From the NCBI GenBank assembly GCA_964488685.1, contig CAZAVY010000017.1, positions 1 to 39,269 on the forward strand: a stretch of 39,269 bases of DNA, read 5' to 3'. The notes under the pieces are model-generated. The model did not search any database and was not told the DNA's origin. It worked only from the letters and a program-made list of their open reading frames with translations. The number at the start of each line of letters is the position of its first letter. Position 1 is the stretch's first letter. Below are positions 32,592-39,269 of the stretch, piece after piece. A program made the position numbers and the translations under genes. This stretch comes from GCA-001735895 sp964488685. GTDB taxonomy: Bacteria > Pseudomonadota > Gammaproteobacteria > GCA-001735895.

Positions 32592-33734
32592 ATGTCTAAC
32601 AAAACCTTGATACTGTGTGTCGATGATGAGCCCGTCAACCTGACCATCATGGAAGAGTTTTTGCAGGACTCCTACGAGGTATTTACCGCAAAATCGGGCG
32701 AAATTTGCCTGCAGCAGGTTGGCCTTCAAAAGCCCGAAATTATCCTGCTCGATGTAAATATGCCGGAAATGGACGGCCTCGAAACCTGCCAACGCCTGAA
32801 GCTTGATCCCGATACCGCTGATATCCCGATAATATTTGTCTCGGCGCTTGCGTCTAACGCAGAGTTAATGGCTGGCTACGAAGCCGGTGGCGACGATTAC
32901 ATTACCAGACCTTTCAGCGAAGAGATTTTACGAAAGAAGATTCAGGTCGTGCTCGCGTGCCAGCGGAGCAAGCAGCAACTAAAAAATATATCGGTAACTG
33001 CTGTCGAGGCTCTGGCAAACAACCTGAGCTACATCGAGGAACTCGACATGGTGGTTAAATTCCTGCATGGGTGTCAGGCAGCCCAAACGCTCGATGAGAT
33101 CGCAAAAAAACTGTTCGATTGTCTGCGTGATTTCGGACTCGACGGTAGCCTGCTGATTCTGGTTGAGCCCGAGAACAGGGTGTGGTTCAGCGACGACATC
33201 GATCGCCCCATGGAAAGCCAGATTCTCGAGAGTCTGCGCGGCCAGGATCGGGTGTTAAGCTTTGGTACCCGCATTGCGATCAACTCCGATTACGCGACTG
33301 TGCTGGTGCGTAACCTGCCTTCAGGGCAGGCACGTAGAGAACGCTTACGATTGCACCTGTCAATCATGATCGAAGGAATAGATGCCCGGCTACTGTGCTT
33401 GGAATCGAAGACCTTGCTTGATTTACATCGCCAGATTTTGATGCGGACACTCGATGCGGTGCAAAGCAGGCAGGACCAGGCTGATGCGCTTCGCGGGCAA
33501 CGCGAACTGGATGCGGGCGAGGTTCTGGAGGCGATGGGTTCCGATCTGGACAAACCCTTCTCCGGACTCAATCTGAGCAGGCATCAGCTAGCGAAATTGA
33601 AAAATATAATCGGCCTGGCCACCACGCGAATCAAATCTGTTTATAATGATGATTCGAAGAGCGAAGAAGCGCTCGGGGTGATCATCGCAGAACTATCCGG
33701 CGCCCTGGAGGAATGGCGTCAAGAGCGGGGGTAG
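32592..33734 (+). CDS. Response regulator: receiver domain plus GAF-like and coiled-coil output
   Basis: The 380-residue protein opens with a receiver domain (1-120): acidic pair Asp 11/Asp 12, phospho-acceptor Asp 54 in ILLDVNMPEMDG, and Ser 84 at the switch Thr/Ser. The usual Lys of the KPF motif is Arg 106 (TRPF), which could alter phosphorylation or switching. The rest has no DNA-binding or GGDEF domain. Residues about 150-290 look GAF-like (two-layer alpha/beta pattern with LLILVEPENRVWFSDD), followed by helical coiled coil. It may signal by protein contact. I prefer the ATG at 32592 (preceded by AAAGAGA) over GTG at 32562. No kinase gene is adjacent. Confidence 0.82.
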   Translation: MSNKTLILCVDDEPVNLTIMEEFLQDSYEVFTAKSGEICLQQVGLQKPEIILLDVNMPEMDGLETCQRLKLDPDTADIPIIFVSALASNAELMAGYEAGGDDYITRPFSEEILRKKIQVVLACQRSKQQLKNISVTAVEALANNLSYIEELDMVVKFLHGCQAAQTLDEIAKKLFDCLRDFGLDGSLLILVEPENRVWFSDDIDRPMESQILESLRGQDRVLSFGTRIAINSDYATVLVRNLPSGQARRERLRLHLSIMIEGIDARLLCLESKTLLDLHRQILMRTLDAVQSRQDQADALRGQRELDAGEVLEAMGSDLDKPFSGLNLSRHQLAKLKNIIGLATTRIKSVYNDDSKSEEALGVIIAELSGALEEWRQERG

Positions 33735-33842
33735 AAGCATTGAAAACGGCGATTCTTGGTTGAGCAGTCCAGGTAAATTAATATTTTCAATCCCGGGCGC
33801 GGTCGCAATTCGGATTTGCGTTTGGCGTTGCGGCAAATTATT

Positions 33843-34508
33843 ATGAACAATCGAAACCTGTTTATCTACCATGGCCTGCCATTGCTGGTTGTCATGCTGC
33901 CATTCATCTGGTTCGCCGTTGCGGGTAACGATCGGATGTTGAAGGGCGAGGCCGGAATTATTGAAAACATGACGGTACTGTTCCTGGTGGCGGCCATCGC
34001 TTTTAGTGTTTCGTCGATGTCGAAGGCGAATAAGCTTGAGTTAACCGGTTTTGTTAAAGCCTGGCTGTTTATCCTGATCATGGGCGCCGCCTATTTCGCG
34101 CTGGAGGAAATTTCTTACGGCCAACACCTGTTTGGCTGGGGTACGACAGATACCTGGAAAGCGTTAAATGATCAGGATGAAACCAATCTGCACAATGTGC
34201 ATGCGTTGTTTGACCAGGTCCCAAGAGCCTTGTTGACGCTTGGGATTTTATTCGGCGGCGTGATCCTGCCGCTATATCGTTACTTCAGGAAACTCAAGCT
34301 GGACGAATCCAGCCGGTTGTACTGGCAGTGGCCGACCCTGGATTGCGTCACCATCGGGCTGCTGGTTATTTTGATCAGACCTGTTCTGTCGGTTTTCGAA
34401 ACCGATATTATCAATACCGGCGAGACCAAGGAAAACCTGTTTGCGCTGTTTATCCTTTTATACTGTGTCTCGATTCATTCCCGGCTCAAACGAAAACTGA
34501 TGGAGTGA
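33843..34508 (+). CDS. Multi-pass membrane protein with EEISYGQ motif
   Basis: The 221-residue protein has about six membrane helices (LVVMLPFIWFAV, MTVLFLVAAIAFSV, AWLFILIMGAAYFALEEI, ALLTLGILFGGVILPLY, VTIGLLVILIRPVLSV, LFALFILLYCVS). The run ALEEISYGQHLFGW at the end of helix 3, followed by LNDQDETNLHNVHALFD, recurs in an uncharacterised family of bacterial membrane proteins; its acidic pair suggests a catalytic or ion-binding site. I use the ATG at 33843; an upstream TTG (33816) would add nine residues. It lies 11 bp before the FecR-domain gene and is probably co-transcribed with it. Confidence 0.65.
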   Translation: MNNRNLFIYHGLPLLVVMLPFIWFAVAGNDRMLKGEAGIIENMTVLFLVAAIAFSVSSMSKANKLELTGFVKAWLFILIMGAAYFALEEISYGQHLFGWGTTDTWKALNDQDETNLHNVHALFDQVPRALLTLGILFGGVILPLYRYFRKLKLDESSRLYWQWPTLDCVTIGLLVILIRPVLSVFETDIINTGETKENLFALFILLYCVSIHSRLKRKLME

Positions 34509-34519
34509 TAAGGTCAGAT

Positions 34520-35242
34520 ATGCACAGCGACGGTAAATTTCAGCTTGATGACGCCACAAGGCGAGAGTATTTGCGCAGGATGTTGTCCTGTGGTGCGCTC
34601 GGACTGATTCCCTACCGACTGGCCAATGCCGGCTGGTTTAGCAGTTCCCCGAAAAAACTTGCCACCGACAAGTCGATTTACAGTCTTGAAGGTCAGGCCA
34701 TGGTCAACGGCGTAGTTGCCGGCCTCGATACCCGGATCCGTGCGGGTGACCGAATCCAGACCGGGGACAACAGCGAAATCATATTTGTGGTTGGTTCCGA
34801 TTCTTTCATTATGCGCAGTGACAGCGAAATGGAAATTGAGGGTTCCAATTTTTTCATCGACAGCCTGCGGGTTTTAAGCGGTAGCCTGTTATCGGTCTTT
34901 GGTAAGCGCAAGGCCGGTCAGGCTCTCAACATATCGGCTACTACCGCAACCATTGGTATTCGGGGAACCGGTGTTTACATGGAAGTCGAACCCGACCTGA
35001 CCTATGTATGCACCTGCTATGGACAGGTGGCTCTGGCTTCCAGCGCCGATGCGGACGATTCTGAAATAATTACCACCACAAATCACGATTTACCCAGATA
35101 CGTTTCCAACAAACCGGCTAAGGGATCGCATATTCGTTCGGCGCCGGTCATTAATCACAGCAATTCTGAGCTCAAGCTATTGGAAGCAATCGTGGGCCGG
35201 GAAGTACCGGAAGGATTTGGAAAGAAACCCTACTTGAAGTAA
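34520..35242 (+). CDS. Tat-exported FecR-domain protein
   Basis: The 240-residue protein starts at the ATG preceded by AAGGT at five bases. Its N-terminus contains TRREYLR (13-19), a good twin-arginine motif, followed by a moderately hydrophobic segment ending near ANA-GW, so folded export by Tat is likely. The body is a FecR-type beta domain: VVAGLDTRIRAGDRIQTGDN, SEIIFVVGSDSFIMRSDSEM, VLSGSLLSVF and ATIGIRGTGVYMEV. A C-T-C at 164-166 (VCTCYG) follows. Unlike classical FecR it has no cytoplasmic anti-sigma part and no sigma-factor gene beside it. Its cargo or partner is unknown; the preceding membrane protein is the first candidate. Confidence 0.75.
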   Translation: MHSDGKFQLDDATRREYLRRMLSCGALGLIPYRLANAGWFSSSPKKLATDKSIYSLEGQAMVNGVVAGLDTRIRAGDRIQTGDNSEIIFVVGSDSFIMRSDSEMEIEGSNFFIDSLRVLSGSLLSVFGKRKAGQALNISATTATIGIRGTGVYMEVEPDLTYVCTCYGQVALASSADADDSEIITTTNHDLPRYVSNKPAKGSHIRSAPVINHSNSELKLLEAIVGREVPEGFGKKPYLK

Positions 35243-35363
35243 AATTCTCGATGACGACGGAGAGCCATCCGGCCACTTTTGGGAATCGTTTTGGTCGGGG
35301 CGCGTTGTGTTTTTATCCTGCTATACTCAGGGCATCCGACCCGTGAAATATAAGGAACCCGCC

Positions 35364-36119
35364 ATGCCCGATATATATGCAACTCCGGAATCCGATCTTG
35401 CACAAAGCGCTGATGCGAAACCTGGTGGCAGTAGCGTCGAGGCTGCAATTGCCGGCAACTTCGAAGTTGGAATGCTCGAAACCCTGGGCCAGGCCTGGCG
35501 TGGAATGAAGGGTTTTAAACTCAAATGCCATATTGCCCTGGGGCTTTATTTCCTGGTATTTATCGGTATCGCGATTGCACTAGGCGTGCTGATATTCTTT
35601 CTTTTACGGACCGGGGCGGACCAAAGCGTTGTCGCAATTCTTAATATTCTCGCGCAACTGGTCGCAACCGTGATCGCATTACCGATGGGATTCGCTTTGT
35701 TGATTATGGCGATGCGCCACCGGCATGAAAAGTCGGTATCCGCGGGTGAAATATTCAGGCATTTCGGCTCCATGTTTAACCTGTTCGTCGCCTACATCCT
35801 GCAGATGATATTTATCCTGATCGGTTTTTTATTACTGGTGCTGCCGGGAATTTACCTGATGTTCGCCTACATGTTTGCAATGCCCCTCATCGTGGAAAAG
35901 AAATTGGGTCCCTGGCAAGCGCTGGAGACCTCGCGCAAAGCCCTGACCCGGGTGTGGATGCGTTTTGTCGGTTTTATCCTTTTAATGTCGTTTGTTAACA
36001 TGCTCGGGTTGTTAACCCTGGGTATCGCCTGGATATGGACCATTCCATGGTCGATTCTCGCGATGGCTTTGGTATACGAGAAAATATTCGGGGTTGAAAC
36101 CCATACCCTTGCTGATTAA
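35364..36119 (+). CDS. Integral membrane protein, YciC/DUF975-like
   Basis: The 251-residue protein starts at ATG with AAGGA eight bases upstream. A short acidic N-terminal region (IYATPESDL) is followed by about five membrane helices. The phrase LVLPGIYLMFAYMFAMPLIVEKKLGPWQALETSRKAL is characteristic of YciC/DUF975-like membrane proteins. Function is unknown in the family. It is followed 11 bp later by the RDD-family gene, and together with the SpoIIM and DUF4129 genes forms a membrane-protein operon. Confidence 0.7.
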   Translation: MPDIYATPESDLAQSADAKPGGSSVEAAIAGNFEVGMLETLGQAWRGMKGFKLKCHIALGLYFLVFIGIAIALGVLIFFLLRTGADQSVVAILNILAQLVATVIALPMGFALLIMAMRHRHEKSVSAGEIFRHFGSMFNLFVAYILQMIFILIGFLLLVLPGIYLMFAYMFAMPLIVEKKLGPWQALETSRKALTRVWMRFVGFILLMSFVNMLGLLTLGIAWIWTIPWSILAMALVYEKIFGVETHTLAD

Positions 36120-36130
36120 GGATAGATTGA

Positions 36131-36817
36131 TTGCTGGATACACGATATCGGGTCGAGATCCCGGGCGGTATTAATCTCGAAGCCCAGGTCGTCGGGCCCA
36201 TCCCGCGGTCGCTGGCTTTTGCCATCGACCTGGTAATTCGCGGCCTGGTCATCCTGGTGCTGTCGATCCTGTCCATTCCATTCGACTCCTTCGGACTGGG
36301 TGGCGGCTTCTTTCTCATATTTCTGTTCGCCATAGAATGGCTCTATCCGGTATTGTTCGAAGTGTACTGGCGTGGCCAGACACCCGGTAAGAAAGTACTG
36401 GGTATTTCGGTTATCAACGATGATTTCAGTCCGGTAACGCTCGGCACATCACTGGTACGAAACCTGTTGCGGACGATTGATTTCCTGCCCCTGTTTTACC
36501 TGACCGGCCTGGTTTGCATGATGTCGAACCAGCGATTCCAGCGACTCGGCGATATGGCTGCCGGCACCCTCGTGATCAGCGTGAGCGAGTCGGCAAAAAA
36601 CGCGGTGCTGAAAGATATCGTACCGCTGGCGCCAACCATGCCCCTACAGCGCGCGGAGCAGTCATCGATCATCGATTTCATGCAACGCAGTCAGCAACTG
36701 TCACAACCACGACAGCAGGAACTGGCGAGTATTCTCGATGGCATAACTCACAACAAGGCAGACAACGGGGTCGAACATCTGCAACGCCTCGGTGCCTGGT
36801 TCCTGGGGGTTCGATGA
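36131..36817 (+). CDS. RDD family membrane protein
   Basis: The 228-residue protein starts at TTG, supported by AAGGAT about eight bases upstream. The RDD domain (about residues 15-145) shows the conserved Arg and Asp in PRSLAFAIDLVIRG and the amphipathic segment EVYWRGQTPGKKVLGISVI. FLPLFYLTGLVCMM and RLGDMAAGTLVI follow. The C-terminal 70 residues are cytoplasmic and helical. RDD proteins are linked to ion or solute antiport in some bacteria, but the function here is open. It overlaps the SpoIIM-like gene by four bases (ATGA). Confidence 0.88.
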   Translation: MLDTRYRVEIPGGINLEAQVVGPIPRSLAFAIDLVIRGLVILVLSILSIPFDSFGLGGGFFLIFLFAIEWLYPVLFEVYWRGQTPGKKVLGISVINDDFSPVTLGTSLVRNLLRTIDFLPLFYLTGLVCMMSNQRFQRLGDMAAGTLVISVSESAKNAVLKDIVPLAPTMPLQRAEQSSIIDFMQRSQQLSQPRQQELASILDGITHNKADNGVEHLQRLGAWFLGVR

Positions 36818-37770
36818 AACAGCAGCTGTTCGAGGCCCAACACCAGGCGGATTGGCAAAAAATTGAAGCCTCGTTGGAAAAGCCGGCACAGGGTGATAAC
36901 AGCAAGATACTGGCACAACATTACATGCTGATGTGCCAGCATCTTGCAATTGCCAAGCAACGACTCTATGACACCGCGCTGGTCGAGCGCTTGAACAAGT
37001 TGGTGCTCGATCTGTATCGGGAGCTGTATCGATACCGCTCGGAAACCCGGCTCAATATTTACGCCTTTTTTAAACGCGACTTTCCGCTCGCAATCTATCG
37101 CCATCGCCACTTCATCCTGGTCGCTTTTTTGGTGATGGTTTTACCGGGGTTGATCGCGGGCGGCTGGACTTATTTTGACGACGAAGCAATTTACAGTGTG
37201 CTCGATGGATCCCAGGTTAGACAATTCGAACGCATGTACGACCCACAAGCGCGTAAACTGGGCCGTGAACGTGAGGCGGAAACCGATATCTTCATGTTCG
37301 GGTTTTATATCAAAAACAATATCAGCGTTGCCTTTCGCTGCTTCGCCGGAGGCATGCTTGTGGGCATCGGTACTTTGCTGGTGCTGTTTTTCAACGGCAT
37401 GTTCATGGGGAGTATTGCCGGGCATTTAACCCGGCTCGATTATGTCGATACTTTTTACCCCTTTGTTATTGGACACGGTGCATTCGAGTTGACCGCAATT
37501 CTGTATAGCGGCGCGGCGGGTCTCAGGCTGGGTTACGCTATTTTGAATCCGGGACAATCCTCAAGGCTCGATGCGTTGCGCCAGGCCGGTCGTGATGTGG
37601 TGCCGATGCTTTACGGCATCGTGTTGATGTTGATCATCGCCGCCTTTCTGGAAGCCTTCTGGTCTTCCAGCGCCAGCCTGCCGATTTCGGTTAAATACTC
37701 GGTCGGGGCCCTGTTTTGGGCTCTGGTGTTACTTTATTCGTTTTCGGGTCGGCGTTTTGAATCTCGATAA
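36814..37770 (+). CDS. Stage II sporulation protein M family (DUF95) membrane protein
   Basis: The 318-residue protein has a cytoplasmic helical N-terminus (to about 95) and five or so membrane helices. The region FGFYIKNNISVAFRCFAGGMLVGIGTLLVLFFNGMFMGSIAGHL is a textbook SpoIIM/DUF95 core, followed by the HGAFELTAILYSGAAGLRLG segment. In non-sporing bacteria this family occurs beside RDD, DUF4129 and MoxR/DUF58 genes; its role is unknown. ATG overlaps the RDD stop by four bases. The 3' end overlaps the next gene by 14 bases, implying translational coupling. Confidence 0.9.
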   Translation: MKQQLFEAQHQADWQKIEASLEKPAQGDNSKILAQHYMLMCQHLAIAKQRLYDTALVERLNKLVLDLYRELYRYRSETRLNIYAFFKRDFPLAIYRHRHFILVAFLVMVLPGLIAGGWTYFDDEAIYSVLDGSQVRQFERMYDPQARKLGREREAETDIFMFGFYIKNNISVAFRCFAGGMLVGIGTLLVLFFNGMFMGSIAGHLTRLDYVDTFYPFVIGHGAFELTAILYSGAAGLRLGYAILNPGQSSRLDALRQAGRDVVPMLYGIVLMLIIAAFLEAFWSSSASLPISVKYSVGALFWALVLLYSFSGRRFESR

Positions 37771-39247
37771 GCTGCAAATCAACGCCTGTATCCGCTCGGG
37801 CTGGCAAGCGGTCGATCTTGGTTTCCTGATGGCCAGGGCGTGGTGGCGCCCACTATATCTTGCGAGCCTGTTGCCGCTGCTGCCCTTGACAATAGTGCTG
37901 TCGCTGGTTTTTTCAAAAAACCCTTTCTGGATATTATTTTTTATCTGGTGGTTAAAGCCCTTTTGGGAACGACTACCATTGTATATTGCAAGTCGTAAGC
38001 TGTTCGATGAAGAACCCGGCATCTGGAGCAACGTTAAGTCGCTGCCACTTAAGGATGCCCTGCCGTGGATGCTGTGGCGGCGGTTCTCGGTGCAACGGGC
38101 TTTCGACAACCCGGTAACGGTACTGGAGGAACTCAAGGCCGGTGCCCGCCGTCACCGCCTGCGGGTACTGCATGGCAAGTACAGTGATGTCGCGCTGGGC
38201 AACCAGGTAGTTTGTTTTTGCTTCGAGATACTGGCCGCTTTTGGCATCGTGCTACTGATTGATTTCTTTACCCCGGACGCGCTCGAGATCAGGTACTACA
38301 ATGCCTTCGATGAATTGACCCTGGCCGGTGAATGGGTCTATACCCTGGTTGGAATTTTCGCGATAACCCTGGTTATGCCGTTTCACACGATGGCCGGCTT
38401 TGCACTTTATATGAATCGTAGAATCGAACTCGAAGCCTGGGATATCGAGATCAGTTTTCGCAATCTTGCGAACCGAAAACGACAAGCTGCCTCGCGTGTA
38501 ACAGGACAGATGGCGGCGATATTTATAGCTGCCGTGGTGAGCCTGAGTATGCACGCACCGCTTGAGGCCGCAACCGGGCACGACCGTGGGAGTGCTGCGG
38601 AATTGATTGAAGCGGTGTTGCAGGGCGACGATTTCGGGCAGGAAAAAATCGTGCGTAAATGGCGTTTCAAAGACTGGAGTGAAACCGAGGAGGAGGAAAC
38701 CTTTCCCGAATGGATAATTGAAATTCTCGAATGGTGGGAGGAAAACATCGGCTGGACACATGATTTCAAACTGACTGCAAGCTGGCTTAAGATCATGTTG
38801 GTGGTGCTTTCGGTCGGTTTACTTATTTACCTTTTAATGCGTTATCGAGGGCCTTTGTCGAGGCTGGGCCGCCGCGTTGAAGGCAAAGCGACTCCGGAAG
38901 TCTTGTTTGGTCTCGATATAACACCCGAAAGCCTGCCGCCCGATGTACCGGCCCGAGTCATGCTGCTGTGGGGTGAAGGCGGTTACCGCGAAGCCATGAG
39001 CCTGCTTTATCGGGCCTCGTTGTCGCGCCTGATCGACAAGTACCAATTCGCGTTTAGCGCCGGCCATACCGAAGCGGAGTGCGCGCAACTGGTCAGCGCA
39101 CGTGGGATCGACTCGCTCAGTCACTACTTCGGGCAATTGACCAACGTGTGGCGTTGTCTCGCCTATGGCCACCTCGTGCCGGATAGTGAAGTTATCCAGA
39201 ACCTGTGTGATGGATGGACTCTGGAGTTATCCGATGATACCGATTAA
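37757..39247 (+). CDS. DUF4129-domain membrane protein
   Basis: The 496-residue protein (TTG start inside the end of the SpoIIM-like gene) has N-terminal membrane helices (about 25-75), two more around 150-215, and a signal-like helix near 250-275 (MAAIFIAAVVSLSMHAPLEAA). A periplasmic acidic segment follows, then a further helix near 340-360. The C-terminal cytoplasmic DUF4129 region contains LLWGEGGYREAMSLLYRASLSRLIDKY. DUF4129 is also the tail of many TgpA-type transglutaminases, which links this operon to the moxR cluster at 28-32 kb. Function is unknown. Confidence 0.85.
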   Translation: MNLDKLQINACIRSGWQAVDLGFLMARAWWRPLYLASLLPLLPLTIVLSLVFSKNPFWILFFIWWLKPFWERLPLYIASRKLFDEEPGIWSNVKSLPLKDALPWMLWRRFSVQRAFDNPVTVLEELKAGARRHRLRVLHGKYSDVALGNQVVCFCFEILAAFGIVLLIDFFTPDALEIRYYNAFDELTLAGEWVYTLVGIFAITLVMPFHTMAGFALYMNRRIELEAWDIEISFRNLANRKRQAASRVTGQMAAIFIAAVVSLSMHAPLEAATGHDRGSAAELIEAVLQGDDFGQEKIVRKWRFKDWSETEEEETFPEWIIEILEWWEENIGWTHDFKLTASWLKIMLVVLSVGLLIYLLMRYRGPLSRLGRRVEGKATPEVLFGLDITPESLPPDVPARVMLLWGEGGYREAMSLLYRASLSRLIDKYQFAFSAGHTEAECAQLVSARGIDSLSHYFGQLTNVWRCLAYGHLVPDSEVIQNLCDGWTLELSDDTD

Positions 39248-39269
39248 TGTTGCAACCAAATACCTGCCG
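39234..39269 (+). CDS. Start of next operon gene (partial, cut by window end)
   Basis: An ATG overlapping the end of the DUF4129 gene opens a frame MIPINVATKYLP that runs off the window. In comparable operons a DUF4350 gene follows DUF4129 and precedes a second moxR/DUF58 pair; twelve codons are too few to confirm this. Confidence 0.45.
   Translation, partial: MIPINVATKYLP

Noticed and set aside
1..39269. CRISPR array, prophage, toxin-antitoxin or defence genes
   Set aside because: I looked for regularly spaced direct repeats, integrase, capsid and nuclease/toxin signatures and saw none.

Overview
The window reads as chromosomal DNA of a Gammaproteobacterium. The evidence is the set of genes typical of that class: slyX, rsmJ, rsd/algQ, yciB-yciI, yciO, the long form of trpS, yajQ, a DciA-type (DUF721) gene and a classical Gram-negative porin. 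I see no integrase, phage module, CRISPR array, toxin-antitoxin pair, restriction system or complete insertion sequence. The species cannot be named from the sequence alone; an environmental or uncultured lineage is my inference.

Layout. (1) 173-8608, + strand: four tightly packed genes for surface or envelope proteins, then yajQ. The four are a very large exported protein with an N-terminal haem-c site and a GlyGly-CTERM-like tail, a FimV-type LysM domain fused to an outer-membrane beta-barrel, a large lipoprotein with haem-c motifs, and a membrane-anchored protein that looks like a Rieske subunit stripped of its cluster ligands. (2) 8626-13440: housekeeping genes (rsmJ-slyX, rsd, yciI-yciB), a sulfotransferase and a porin. 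(3) 13759-19621, + strand: yciO, trpS, scpA, scpB, a beta-propeller lipoprotein, rluB and a DciA-like gene. (4) 19621-21221: a miniature inverted-repeat element, a 5'-truncated AI-2E-type permease joined to a remnant of a cyclic-nucleotide-binding domain, and degenerate DNA. (5) 21222-27841: an Omp85-like outer-membrane protein, tRNA-Asn, a radical SAM protein, an aspartate-type aminotransferase and uvrB. (6) 28037-32135, - strand: a MoxR / DUF58 / TgpA-type transglutaminase cluster. (7) 32592-39269, + strand: a response regulator, a membrane protein, a Tat-exported FecR-domain protein, then a membrane-protein operon (YciC-like, RDD, SpoIIM/DUF95, DUF4129, and the start of another gene). Such operons often continue into a second MoxR/DUF58 set.

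Two things stand out. First, the 173-8110 operon combines a surface-anchored haem protein, a haem lipoprotein, an outer-membrane barrel and a cluster-less Rieske fold. It may be an undescribed envelope redox or sensing system. In the Rieske-like protein all four [2Fe-2S] ligands are replaced while the two disulfide cysteines are kept. Second, intergenic gaps in otherwise conserved gene pairs (scpA-scpB, moxR-DUF58, dciA-perM) are filled by long imperfect palindromes of about 160 bp. Each is flanked by TA or TTAA and ends exactly at a neighbouring stop codon, which suggests several MITE families colonising gene ends in this genome.
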